64,000 nt of DNA from Ancylostoma caninum. Lineage: Eukaryota > Nematoda > Chromadorea > Rhabditida > Ancylostomatidae. Every line of letters starts with the position of its first letter. Positions within the stretch are counted from its first letter, which is position 1. Of this stretch, positions 1-45,530 are shown one piece after another. Under the pieces are notes generated by a model. The model saw only the letters and a program-made list of their open reading frames with translations. It was not told the origin of the DNA and did no database searches. The translations under genes were made by a program, and so were the position numbers. The stretch is from the NCBI GenBank assembly GCA_037903475.1, contig JBAJFG010000226.1, positions 434,001-498,000 on the forward strand, read 5' to 3'.

Positions 1-1
1 C

Positions 2-1174
2 CCCAGCTCAGGGCGCTTATTCTACCGCATATACGCCGTTCCCCGTTCACCTACAGTATATGAGGCTTTCCGATGCTTGCGATGGTCAGAGCAGGTAAAA
101 CTCGAAGTTACCATCGACACAACACACCCCTTCAAGGCCTCGCATCGGTTCGTGGAAACAGCAGCACCCAACATACCGATCATACTTCCTTCGCTCCGAG
201 TTACAATGACGTCCTTATCACTACCACCCATACCGTCACTGAACACTGACTTCATCACTGACGGCCATGACACCTCTCTTTGGACATCCACACTGAAACC
301 ACACCTCCTCTGCATATCTAAAGAAAACGCCACATCTGCTCAATGTGCCTTCACAGAAGACTGGCAGTGCGACGCCGCCGAAAGCAAGGTCAAATGTCAT
401 TGCTCTGGTTTCCCCATCGAACGAGAATTCAGCAAGGTGGAGCGAAAACTCCCCCTCAAAACCGCCTCGTGGGAGTTATCTCAACGACATGACCATACCA
501 TCATAGCCAAAATTCCAAGCATGGTATCCGCAGAGTTCGTTATCAACTTTAATGACACCTACGACACCTCCTCGTTGCTGATCCATCACGACAGATGTAC
601 CATATAAAACAGCGTTTTACAAGGTTGTTATCATTGCCCGAAAGGGGCTCAAACTCGCGTAAAATGCAAAGCGGATACAGAAACTTTGGGTGAAATTCTC
701 TGTGGAAATGACGCCTTTGTAATACCTTGCGCCAACGACGCCCCAGAATCCTTACTACGATTCAACTTCGACTCAGCGCGTCAATTCATCAATTGTTCCA
801 TATCTTGTGGCGCAACAAGACAGTACTTTATCTTGGCTGGCGTTTTGAAATATGTCGATAGCTTGAATATCCCAATAAGAACCATCTTACATGGGAATAG
901 TACGCTATATCACGAGATCGAATGGCCCGACTTTTATCACATTTTCGACGCCATCTGTATCTGGTACAAAACGCTCCTTCTTGGCATTGTTATCGTTGCA
1001 TTCGCGCTTTTGCTATCCTATCTTTTTCTACCGACTGTGGGATTGGCCCTCCTGCATTGTCTCGCACGCAGCGTTCTGATGCTTCTCATATGCCCATGGC
1101 ACGTTCTCCGATTCCTACGCAAAAAACTAGGTCGCCGAAAACTACCCACTAAAACGCACGAAAAAACTGTTTAA
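2..1174 (+). pseudogene. Env-like glycoprotein gene of an endogenous BEL/Pao-type retroelement, 5'-truncated, one nonsense codon
   Basis: One reading frame is open from the window edge to a stop at 1172-1174, broken only by an in-frame TAA at 605-607. The product is rich in paired cysteines between about 300 and 850, including a CHC cluster near 410 and a CxxC-type pair near 626-637. Near 950-1070 it has a hydrophobic membrane-spanning stretch, followed by a short basic tail rich in lysine and arginine. This layout resembles the phlebovirus-type class II fusion glycoproteins carried as env genes by nematode BEL/Pao retroelements; that assignment is from family knowledge and was not searched. 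The 5' part lies outside the window. The single stop suggests a fairly young but inactive copy. The 22-333 minus-strand ORF is its antisense shadow. Confidence 0.6.
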
Positions 1175-1266
1175 CTCCCTTAACTCCTCACTGCTTAGTT
1201 CACCAAAAAATATATAGTTCGACAACTTAGACCACCAACTCCGCCAACACTTTTTTTTTGTAGACC

Positions 1267-2668
1267 ATGGACGACGCAGTTTACACCAATCGCTTAAAAT
1301 GGGACTTCTCTCGCCTACAAGCAACGATTGGCAATCTTCCACCACCTCAACTTGTGTACGATCAGATTATTTGTTCATCTGAACGCCTACGCACATTGAC
1401 ACTATCTTTGTCCTCTATAGGCAATCGTATAAGTATGCTTCGTGTACCGCTCCTTAGCTGGCAAGAACGCAGCGAGACACATCAAATCCTCACGCTTACC
1501 GCTGAGAACCTGCGCTTGAAATTTTTGCTTGTGCGCTCAGAACTACGATCACTCTGGCGAATTCCACCTCTGCTCTTCGCGACCGACTCGATCAGAACTT
1601 TTGTGTGGCACGCGACGTTGAATCGACCACACTACGACGATGACGGCCAACCTCTGATGCTTAATTCCGATGAGATTGAAACAATCATTTCGGATTCCCT
1701 TGACACACTAGACGATCATCTAGCATCGCTACACGACATTGGAGAGGACCTTTTGGAACATCAGAACGCGTACGAGCTTTCGTTTCGTGATTATGTCCTC
1801 CGGAATCTTTCCAACATTACCCATCTTCTGCATCATGCTGCGCCAAAGCATAGCCGCAAGGGCTCGCGAAAACCCGTCAAAGCCGATTCCAACTCTTGGC
1901 AACCAGCCACTCGAAAACGGGGGCGGGAAGGCGACGACGACGACGCTGACAAAGAGAATAAAAGGAGAAATCAAGAAGAAGATGAAGAACGCACAATCAG
2001 TCGGAACGCGGACTACATCGAGTCCATTGACTCTCTGGAAATAGAAGAAGGAGAGGACACTGAACCGGAAGTGATGCTTGTCATGGTGGATGAGTCCGGA
2101 GAAGATGACGATCCAGCAGAAGAGGGGGGAAATTCGAAGTGCTCAATCTCAAGAGGACGGTGAGGTAGTGATCTTGAGCGACGATGATGCCGAGGATGGC
2201 GCTCCACCAGAGGGAATTGACGACGCCGACCCGTCTCCGGGACGTGATGATGCGGAAGAAATCGACCGCCTTCAGAAAGACTTGCAGCGCACCTTGCAGG
2301 CGAAGCTGGAATTGGAGATAATGATAGAAGAAGTAAAGATCGAAAAGATATGTCAACAAAGGCGCTTTGATCAAGGACGGATTAATAGCAAGGAAGAAGA
2401 GACAATGCCTTGCATTTTCTGCGGTGCGATCGGAGTTCACTATTCCGACTCATGCGTAGTCCACAGGGAAGCGCTAAAACGCGTAGAGATTCTAAGAAAA
2501 CAACGCAGATGCCTCATGTGCCTACAAAGACGTTGTCCTGGAGGGAAGATGTGTAAGAAATATGGGACGCGTTGCCGTCACTGCAAGAAAATAGGTCACA
2601 GTCCTACTATATGCTACTTACCGGAGCGAAGCCAGGTGATCATGGAACGTCGGGAGATCCTGCATTGA
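1267..2668 (+). pseudogene. Zinc-knuckle (Gag-like) protein gene 3' of env, with a +1 frameshift at a G run
   Basis: The start ATG at 1267 lies in an ACCATGG context, 92 bp after the env-like stop. The first frame (1267-2163) encodes an N-terminal helical region, then a basic KRGRE-type stretch and a highly acidic tail. The second frame continues it (about 2130-2668) with a predicted coiled coil (near 2260-2350) and a cysteine/histidine module. The module contains C-x2-C-x5-H-x4-C near 2410-2455 and further CxxC and CxxCxxxGH motifs near 2510-2615, as in nematode retroelement Gag zinc knuckles. The two frames meet at six Gs (2124-2129); one G fewer would join them, so this is either an indel or a programmed shift. 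Its position after env rather than before pol is unusual. The function, nucleic-acid binding in particle assembly, is inferred from the zinc knuckles only. Confidence 0.55.
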
Positions 2669-2798
2669 GCCTACAACGAAACAATCGACACCATCAACGA
2701 ATTGCGGAGGAAGCTACGAGAACGAGGTGTCGACCGCGTAGAGCAGAGATGAACATTTTTTGGGCCCGGGAGTAACGCGGATAACGCGATCAAAGATT

Positions 2799-2882
2799 GC
2801 TCCGAGCATCGAGCTTTTTCGCGCGTTCTTATCGTGCATTCCATCGCACGACAATCGTTTAAAAGGTCTCGATGCTCGGAGC
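2799..2882 (+). repeat. Perfect 15-bp inverted repeat with a nested inner stem
   Basis: GCTCCGAGCATCGAG at 2799-2813 is matched by its exact reverse complement at 2868-2882. The 54-nt loop holds a second 6-bp stem, TCGTGC with GCACGA, near 2832-2851. It lies about 130 bp after the zinc-knuckle ORF, so in a retroelement transcript it would be a 3' RNA hairpin, perhaps a packaging, dimerisation or processing signal. The role is speculative; the pairing is read directly. Confidence 0.6.
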
Positions 2883-4015
2883 CGTCAGCGTATGATTGAA
2901 ACAGTCCCTTTTCTCTTGTATCAGTTTTTCCTTTTTTTCTTTATTGTATCAGGAATTCTCTCGCTCATTGGTGCTGTATTTTTTCCCTTAGTAGATCACG
3001 ATGTTTTAGTTCGCAGAGTGTGTTTGTGTCGCTGTTTTATTCAAACTTAAATTCTGGGGTTTAATTACCCAAGTTTGAGGTAAAACGCCTTTGCCCCGGT
3101 GTTGTGGTGACAGCGGAGCCCAAGTCGGCAACACACGTACAGAACCACCGAAAAAGCAATTTTACTTCTCCATGTCTCCTTCTCTGACCACCAGTTGCTC
3201 CTCTTATAACAATTGCGCACTTCAGGATCATACTTGGCGCACTAATCCACACAGAAGGGATCTACAAAAGTGGCAACGACAATCTTCCCGCTTGCAAAGA
3301 AATCAAACCGCAATAAGGAACATATCTGCTTGCTACTGCTCTGACGGCTTAGATCTACCAGACGAGCAAATTGCTAGCTTAACCGATTAGCGGTACAGCG
3401 ATGAGTAGCACAAGCGTGTTACTTTTGCGTACTCTCAAATCCGTCAGTATGGCGCTATCCACCCCAGTATTTGTTAGTGGCCGGTGCTTCCTGAGAGGAA
3501 GGTAGGAATGAATAAGGAGAGTGCATGAGAGGGAAAACTAGGGTCTCCATTGCTTTTGGGGAACGAACTGTTACAATCGAAAATGAATATAAAGTTATTC
3601 GAAAATCAATTCTAGAGTTGAAGTTTTGGAAACAAATTTTCTGGAAAGACAAACAAAGTACAGAGCCAAAAATGAGTTGATACAAACTTTTAGCTTTTCT
3701 GTAGAGCATCTTCGGGAAACCCGGCTGCTTTAAGTGCTCTTTAAGTGCGAGGATCGTCCGCCACTTGCAACTGTGTTCGTGATCATTTACGTTTACAACA
3801 CAGCATTGTTGATGCTTGGTAGTTTTTTTGCACAAAAGGGATCATTGTTCGAAAAATTGGTGGGTATCCCTTCATTGAATGTTCACATTATTAGGCGACC
3901 ACAGAAAAATAGATTGATCGTACTCCTCACGCGTGCCGTGACTTCATTTGTTCAAACCGCTTCTCACCATTAACACATTTTATCATTCGAAATGATTTAC
4001 CCACTATAGTTGCAG
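2883..4015 (+). other. Region between the retroelement remnant and the OAC gene
   Basis: No recognisable gene is visible. An open stretch at 3091-3390 encodes a polar, Gln/Arg-rich peptide of 99 residues in the same orientation as the env and zinc-knuckle genes. It could be further retroelement sequence or chance. No convincing LTR pair, polypurine tract or TATA box for the downstream gene could be picked out by eye. The 3400-4000 stretch is AT-rich and unassigned. Confidence 0.4.
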
Positions 4016-4016
4016 A
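4003..4016 (+). promoter_or_regulatory. Probable spliced-leader trans-splice acceptor before the OAC start codon
   Basis: The sequence TATAGTTGCAG ends at 4015, exactly one nucleotide before the ATG at 4017. Nematode genes commonly receive a spliced leader a few bases before the start codon, so a 3' splice site with no upstream in-frame exon at this place suggests trans-splicing. It could alternatively be the acceptor of a 5'-UTR cis intron. Confidence 0.5.
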
Positions 4017-38425
<34,409 letters not shown>

Positions 38426-38469
38426 GTATAGTATTGTATGGATATTTGTTATTTTCTCGATTTTTTCCA

Positions 38470-38475
38470 AATAAA
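38470..38475 (+). terminator. Polyadenylation signal of the OAC gene
   Basis: AATAAA lies 45 bp after the stop codon in an A/T-rich context, the usual spacing for short nematode 3' UTRs. Confidence 0.65.
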
Positions 38476-38671
38476 AAATTTGATTTCCACTGACATTATC
38501 ACATCAATTGTTTTACTGGTTGAGTAGATACATAATAGTTACCCGTTCATCAAGTCACTATATATTTATTTATCGCATTACAGCATGTATTATTAGGTTG
38601 GTCAGTAAGAGATGAACCTTGGTTTTTTTTTTCAATCCTCTTATATAAATCATGGTAGTGCAACAAAATTT

Positions 38672-39991
38672 TCTAGAGCGCAGACGTAGGGGGACTAGCC
38701 CGTGTTCGCATGGGCTTGCCGTGAGACTTGGTTATAGACTGTGACTCGCAAGGACGCGAAGCTGATGGGGCAGTCGGCCGATGTTTCGCCATAGGTGCAT
38801 AGACGTAGTGGAAGTCGGGTGCATTCGGGATTTCGCGGCGGGACCAGCGATCTCGAGCCCTTCAGGCGAGACAGTGTTTACAACGATTGACGATGCGTAG
38901 CAGCAATGTGTGGAGCAGAGTCGCCCCTCTGCTCAACTTTGAAACAGTGGACGATTATCACTTCGAAAAGAAGTGTGCATACCGTGAAGGATGTATCGAA
39001 GGATTCACTCGATGTCCTCACTTAGGATATGCTCCTTGCGCACCTCTCTTTGAGGTCCCTTGAGGATTAATGTACAATGGAATACACAGGATGAAGAACG
39101 CGTCATCATAAGCTGTTGCGACATTTTCTGGATCCAGTTGTGCAACTTGTGCAGTTGGTCAAACTTTCTAAATATTTCCTAACTTTGTTCCATCAGTTTC
39201 GAGATTTGCAAAGGGTGCGGCTGCAGTGATGACGGACAGATGAGCTGGGGCCCGTAGTCCAGAAAAACATCATGATAGGTGTCCACCGATCGAGAAAGAG
39301 TCCGCCATGGTCCAATAGTGAGAAAACGGCAGGCAACGAGTCCACGAGTCCATGGATGGGGATTGGGCCTGCTCTGGCCCAATACTGGAGAAAGCGCCAG
39401 GATACAGTCCCGCCGATGGATCGGGTCTGCATTGGCCCAGTAGTGGGAAGAACGCCAGCATACAGATCCACAAATGGAGGATGGGTCTGCCCTGGCCCAA
39501 CAGTGGGACAAGGGCCAGGATACGGGTGCACTGATTGAAAATGGGTCCGCCGTGGCTCAGTAGTGAGGAAAACGCCAAGGTACACGTCTGCTGGTGGATT
39601 AGGGGCACGCTACGCGCTCATTCGTGTCTCAGTCGACCATCTCTTCTTCCTCTCTGTCGCGGCTGTTCATAACTACTCTATAGGCATTTTAGAAATATGA
39701 CACAAAAAAGAGTAGGTATAATCAGTGCATCGGAAATTAGCTTCACATGGAGGTGCGGGATTAAGAATTTGCAAGCAAGGCTAGGGTGGCGAAGACTCGA
39801 AGCCCGACGTTGGCGAGGCGGCCAGACCGTAGAGTATACGCAACTCATAAGGAGAATTTCGAATTTGAGCTCGGCTAATGATTAGTTTTGCTTTTCTGCT
39901 GATTTTGTAAGCATTTTGCACGTGTGAAGCTTCTGCACATACCTCAAGTGGCTGCCCCACCCTACTTTCTAGCGTCCCGAAGGGGCACTAG
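38672..39991 (+). mobile_element. Helentron/HINE-like element, copy A2 (1.3 kb)
   Basis: It starts TCTAGAGCGCAGACG and ends with a hairpin followed by CTAG and TT. A minisatellite of ~60-bp units (GGTCCGCCATGGCCCAATA core) lies at about 39270-39600. About 500 bp before and 390 bp after the minisatellite match copy A3 closely. The TC start, 3' hairpin and CTAG end are the features of Helitron-type elements. No Rep or helicase gene is present, so it is non-autonomous. It lies just after the OAC polyadenylation signal. Confidence 0.6.
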
Positions 39992-42900
39992 TTGAATAAA
40001 TATGTTATTAGAGACTTTGCCGAATAATGCGATGGCTTATGGCGGTTCTAAAGGAGTGTAGGGAGTTTTCGGTACTGTTCAATTCTTGATCTTTGAGAAT
40101 GTTTCGAACAAGACCAAAAGACAACCCTGGAATTCTCGGTGTGCTAACTACCAATGGCCAAATACTTAGTCAGAAGTGAGAGTTCTTTTTTTAGAAGCGA
40201 GTTTACTACCATGTAAACGAATGACTGTTTGAAAACAGAAAACAATGACACCCACAATTGAGGAAACAGAGCAGCCTGATCCAGCCTAAGTGCCAATGCC
40301 AGATACTTGCATGAAGAGGATGTTTTGTCTCCATCGTAGAGTGGCGAAATCTTTGAGGAAGCAATCACCTCTGACTAAAAAGACATGGTAGATCTTCGCA
40401 CACAACATATACGGTGTGAAAATATGAATCTCCTTCATCATCCTATCAAAGTAATGGTTACAACATTTCCCCTCAACAGTTTCTATTCGCACACCATGAG
40501 CTATTCCATCCGAATTCGAGGGAGGGGGCAGGGAAATTCCTCTTCAAAGGCAGTGAATTCGCTCAAATTCTGGGCCGGTGTACGACGCACCTCTGGCGTT
40601 TCCAAGGGCAGGTCTAGACTGCGGCGCAGTTTGCAGCAATGAGAACACCTATGCGATCAATGAGATCAAGAGATGTGCAGAGAAGTCATGCAGTTTTCTC
40701 GCCGTGGAACTTGTCCGCGACAAATTGGATTGGTCCCTCGAAAACGGGTTTTTCGGGAGTTTTAGTAGACATCATATACATTGTGAACTCGGCTCGTCGA
40801 CTAGGTCCAGATTCGGTTAATATCCCAGAATCGAAAATGAGGTGAGTCAAGCGCACAACACCTGGTTGTCATTGACCTGCAGGACTTAGTAGGCGTTGAT
40901 CATATTCAGGAGAACTTAGTTCCGGCGTCCGGGACGATGTGATACGATCGATACATTATACGATTGATGCTGTGGTACTGCAATACTCGGCATGAACGTT
41001 GAAAAACCGACGGTGAGTGAAGGTACTGCACCGTCGCTCACCGTCGTTCACTTATAACTCAGGTTTATGCTGTGTATTTTCCGGAAGAATCAGATGGTTC
41101 GGTAGAAAATGTTGAGATCTACCAGAATATTTCACCAATGTGGTGATACGAGTGGAAATGAGCTGCAAAGGGGGTGATAACTCTCCGGCAATGCTAATGA
41201 TAGCCTTAGGGCATATTTGGATCGAATACACAGAAGAAAAACCTATCGGAGACTTTTTAATCGAATGAAAGCCGGAACTGTATCTTTATTTAGCTTGAAA
41301 GCTATATTTGGACGACACACACAACACTGAACCGAAACACATAAAGATGATGTCGCTCAACTTTGGGCTTCTGTAAAAATCTTTGGAAGCTCCAAATTAA
41401 AGATTTCTCTCTGGAATACCAGCATCTGGATCCGGATCTATGAAAGTTGTGCTCACGCATCTCTACCATTTAGGAAATAGAATAGTGCAAAGTCAGGGAT
41501 TCGTATTGTAGAAGTGTGCCCATTGATAGCCATAGTTTCCACTCTTGTCGATTTCTAAAGGATTCCCCTCGAAAGGTGGTCAACGCTATATGCGTACTCT
41601 GAATGAAAATGTCGTAGAGCCGAGTCGAAGCCGCGAGCGTGAGCTTCTAACCTGCGTTTGAAACACTTCAGGGCTGCGATTGCTTCTATCATTCATGAAA
41701 CAGATTGGTGCGTGCCCAACACACTGACTGTAAGTCTGCTGTAAATCACTGCAAATACGGACTGTGAATCACTTCATCCTTCTGTTGCACTCTGGCGCGC
41801 TCCAGTGATAATATGGTGTTGCTCTTCCTGTAGGTGGCGGATTCTGTTGAAATTTTGGCTGTGGATGCGCACTATACGAACAGTTATTTCTCCAAGACGG
41901 CATTCTTCGTTTTTGAAGAACCGTCTTCGTTTTTGGAAGAAACTGTCATTAATGGTCAAAAGTGGTTTTTGACCACTTTTTTACCACTTTCGACGGTTTT
42001 TTTACAAGACGAAGACGGTTTCTCAGAAACGAAGGTTCTCATATTGAGGGAGGATTGGCACCCCCTAGGCGCACAACTTGAAGTTGACAGAACATCAACA
42101 CGCTCCTTTAAATCAGAGAAATTTCCTGGAAGATTCCAAGGGTTGGGATAAAAACGTGCTCCGATCACAATTTCCTGGTTCTGACAGGTCCATTAACAAG
42201 TTCGAACGAGTTCTAGCTGGTTCTTAACGGTTTAGTGTAATGACTAGTTTTTCGAGGATTTTGACTTGGATTTGGGATAAACTGCACCAAACCAATTGCA
42301 AGTGGGATAAATCGTTCACGACCTCTATTGACCACATCGTGCTGTGCCCTGAGTGAGTGAGACACTGAGTTTGAGCGCCCCTCATTCAGGGATTGCCGCA
42401 ATCAAACATTCGTCCTTAGAAGCTACATATGGCGACGGTGATAACTTTTATTATTAGGTTGACTGCAGTAGGTGAATGTGAAATAAATGGCACTCTTCTC
42501 TTCAAAAACATTATGTGGACAGAGTATTGCATCTATGGCAGCTGGATACGGTATCTTAGAGCAAAGGAAGTTCTGTTGTTCAATAGGTACAAATGCAGTC
42601 AGCAGTCGTGAAACAATTGAGAATGTCTGAGAATCTCGTTTTCATTCTCTAGATTTAGAGGATTTTTCGATAATACTACAAACAATACAAGCCAAATGCA
42701 TTCTTAGTATCTGCCGATCGAGGACGTCATCACCTTCTCCACATGTGAGTTCTGGTGCAACGGCTTCGATTGTGGGAAGCCGCAGGTGATCACTTCTCCG
42801 AGCATTTTCTTCTTCATTTCTAGGATTCTTGCTGTACGATTCTCTACATTCTTTTTTATTATTGTGTTAAGATTTTTTTATTTGAAAATCTATCTTGAAA

Positions 42901-43235
42901 AGATTTATTCTTCATTGTGCTCAAGCAGCTGGGTACGGGATCCACGCGCATTCAAATACGTGTGTCCCACGTGAAACACAACAACAAAAGCGTTAGGGTC
43001 GCTAGTGCGTTAAATGCGAACATGAAAACAAGGTTTGCTTCATTGTATTATTGGAAAAGCACCAGTGGCGGACGCAGAGGGGGAGGAGGGAGGGGCGGGC
43101 GGGGGCTCCCGAGAATGGGTCTCCAAATTTTTGAACTTACTTTACAATAAAAATCAACATCTTGTATTATTTTATTTTCAGTTGTTTATTTTTCTTATTA
43201 CTTCTAATAAAGTTTTTATTTATTGTTTATCATTA
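39992..43235. other. Intergenic DNA without an assigned gene
   Basis: Open, exon-like segments with splice-like ends occur at about 40639-40840 (ending at GTGAGT), 41064-41140 and 41834-42151, but no family was recognised and they could not be joined. A palindromic patch (GAAGACGGTTT words facing each other) lies at about 41900-42030. A mariner-type end (ATTAGGTTGACTGCAG) at 42455 has no visible partner. Confidence 0.35.
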
Positions 43236-43830
43236 TCATGACTTATAATAACGGGCTTACTCTGTAAGTGTGTGTGTGTGCCGGTGTCGAAAAGTGGGAG
43301 AACGCCTTGAGTCAGGTCCAACGGTGTGGTAAGGGTGCACCGGCGTCCAAAAGTGGGAAAACGCCTGGAGTCGGATCCAAAGGTACGATAAGGGTGCGCC
43401 GACGTCCAGAACTGGGAGAACTCCTGGAGTCGGGTACAACGGCGTGATAAGGGTGCGCCGGCGTCCGCAAGTAATAGAAATTGCTAGGTCTATTTCTGCA
43501 TGAGGGGTACGCATGCCCTGTTTCGGCGGACCCTCTTACCTAAATCACCTAGATGTACTTTGTTTTCTCTCGTATCTGTGTTCTCTTACCATTCCGTTTG
43601 TGTCTGAATGAACCATACCTTCCTTTCTGTTCATATACACCGGTAGACCCTTATCACTTGAATTACCACAACAACCAGTTGAGCCTAAATCATTTCAAGA
43701 TTACATTTGCACTGCATTGGTTACACTCAGTTCTTCACGGCCACTAACTTCGCTCATATGAGAGAGCATAACTTCGTTCATGTGAGGGAAAGCTACCACC
43801 TACGAGATCAAGGGCTTCTCAGTAGAGCGA
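43236..43830 (-). mobile_element. Minisatellite-bearing element, family B, copy B2
   Basis: Reverse-orientation copy of B1. It has the TCATGACTTATAATAA end, four ~58-bp units (43290-43480) and about 330 bp of flank matching 6225-6560, including GGGGTACGCATGCCCTGTTT. It is the closest relative of B1 in the window. Confidence 0.6.
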
Positions 43831-44819
43831 CTGAACTACGTGGAAGGATACAGATATTATCAACCCATTTACACGTTTTTGTTTGCTTTCAACGTGCAGT
43901 ATGCGAGCGAAGCTAGCATAAATAGAAGTCTAGAAGTGGCCAGACTGGTAATTAATATTTCTATTAATTTTATTTCCCATCAATTTCACCAAAGCGGCGG
44001 CCCCCTCCTCCTCCACTTTCTGCGTTCGCCACTGACATGCACATAAATCTTACTCGTTGGATTGTTGCCGACTTCATGTTTTTCCAGGTAACCAAATCTC
44101 GTTTTTTTTGGACAACTGACCTTCGACCGTCCCACTGCACCTCGAAACCTTTTCTTTCTCAATCAACGTCTCAGACTTTCCGAGCCTGTGCTACCACCGC
44201 ACTGACAGGCAATCACAAGCGCCTCGTACCAACTCAGATTGATCAAAGAGAAAAGATGCACCACTTTGAATTTTCATCGATTCTGCATTTTGTTTAGAGT
44301 GTTACCTTCAACCTTTAGAGTGGGTACACCTATCTGATATCGCCGACAACAAAGACATCATGAACGCTTGAAAATGGGATGGGGAAGGCTTTTTAACAAC
44401 TTTCAATTTTCATGGCATCGAGGGCATTCACCAATTCACCTATAGTGAATAAAAATTGCCCAATCCATCTCTGTTGTATTGCAATGCAAGTCTCAGGTGA
44501 AATTAGGAAAATAATGATACAGTGGTGAAAAGTAGCTTTACTGTCGTCAATGAGCACAAAAGTTATTCATGCATACATCCAATTATCTCATAATGGCCTG
44601 GCTATAGAAGGTTACCCTTTGGTGAAAACCGTAAAGTCGACAGTTCTGTCAGCCAGCTAAAAGTTCTCAGCGTCAACTTTCAACTAGGATCAGCAAGTTT
44701 TCTTTTCACCTGTCAACAACAAATGCCTTGTAACTTATAATGCGAGATCTTTTGGTTAACTACAGGTTTCACACAGGGCACTAAGAGGGACATAATTGGT
44801 ATACTTATTTCATACTCAG
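43831..44819. other. Unassigned intergenic DNA
   Basis: An open segment at 43840-44297 contains splice-like sites, but no family was recognised. The rest is AT-rich. Confidence 0.35.
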
Positions 44820-45530
44820 GACAAAGACTAAGGTCATGAGGAACGTCTTTTGTGAAGGAGAAGGAATAGAACTTGAAGGATCCCAGATTACGGAGACGAT
44901 GTGTACCTTGGACGTTCAATGAACATGAAGAACGACCTTAAAGAAGAGTTGGATAGAAGAAGAAGAGCAGCGTGGACAGCGTTCCGGCCTCTCAGAGAAG
45001 CCACAGACCAGCTGGAAGATTCCGACCTCCGTGCTCTTTTTGATTCTGCAGTTCTTCCGGCACTCTGCTACGCTGCGGAGACGTGGGCAGACACGACGAC
45101 CACGTCAGAGACACCACGCACTGTGCACAGAGCGCTCGAACGTTCTCTTCTGAGGTACAACCGACGCACTCAACTGCAAGCCCGACTTCACAGTTCCGAT
45201 TTACGGCGAATATCTCGTGATTCAGCGGAATACGTATCGAAAGCGAAACAATGCGATGGGCCGGTCATATAATGAGAAGGGAAGATGATAGGTGGACAAA
45301 AAGGACTTTGGAGTGGATCCCGAGAGAGACGAAACGACCTCGAGGGAGGCCACCAACGAGATGGGCAGACGTATTCGCCACACGGATGGACCAGTTGAAT
45401 GCTTAGCTGGAAACGAGTCAAACTTCTCGTCAGCGTCGGCCACGGTGCTCCTGTATGACGATGGCGAGAGAAAGAGCCGAATGGATGCGATGCTGGGGCC
45501 CGCACGACACGTGACGACGGTCCCTCTAAG
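44820..45530 (+). pseudogene. RTE-type non-LTR retrotransposon fragment (ORF2 C-terminus)
   Basis: Shifting frames read KTKVMRN, then VYLGRSMNMKNDLKEELDRR, RRAAWTAFRPL, YAAETWA, LHSSDLRRISRD and, after a frameshift near 45235, RWAGHIMRREDDRWT and RPRGRPPTRW. This motif order is characteristic of the C-terminal region of RTE/BovB-clade elements in nematodes. The reverse transcriptase core is missing, so it is 5'-truncated and inactive. Confidence 0.75.

Noticed and set aside
38594..38620. Mariner end TTAGGTTGGTCAGTAAGAG, with possible partner near 45620
   Set aside because: The two ends differ after ten bases and are 7 kb apart with unrelated elements between, so they are not one element.
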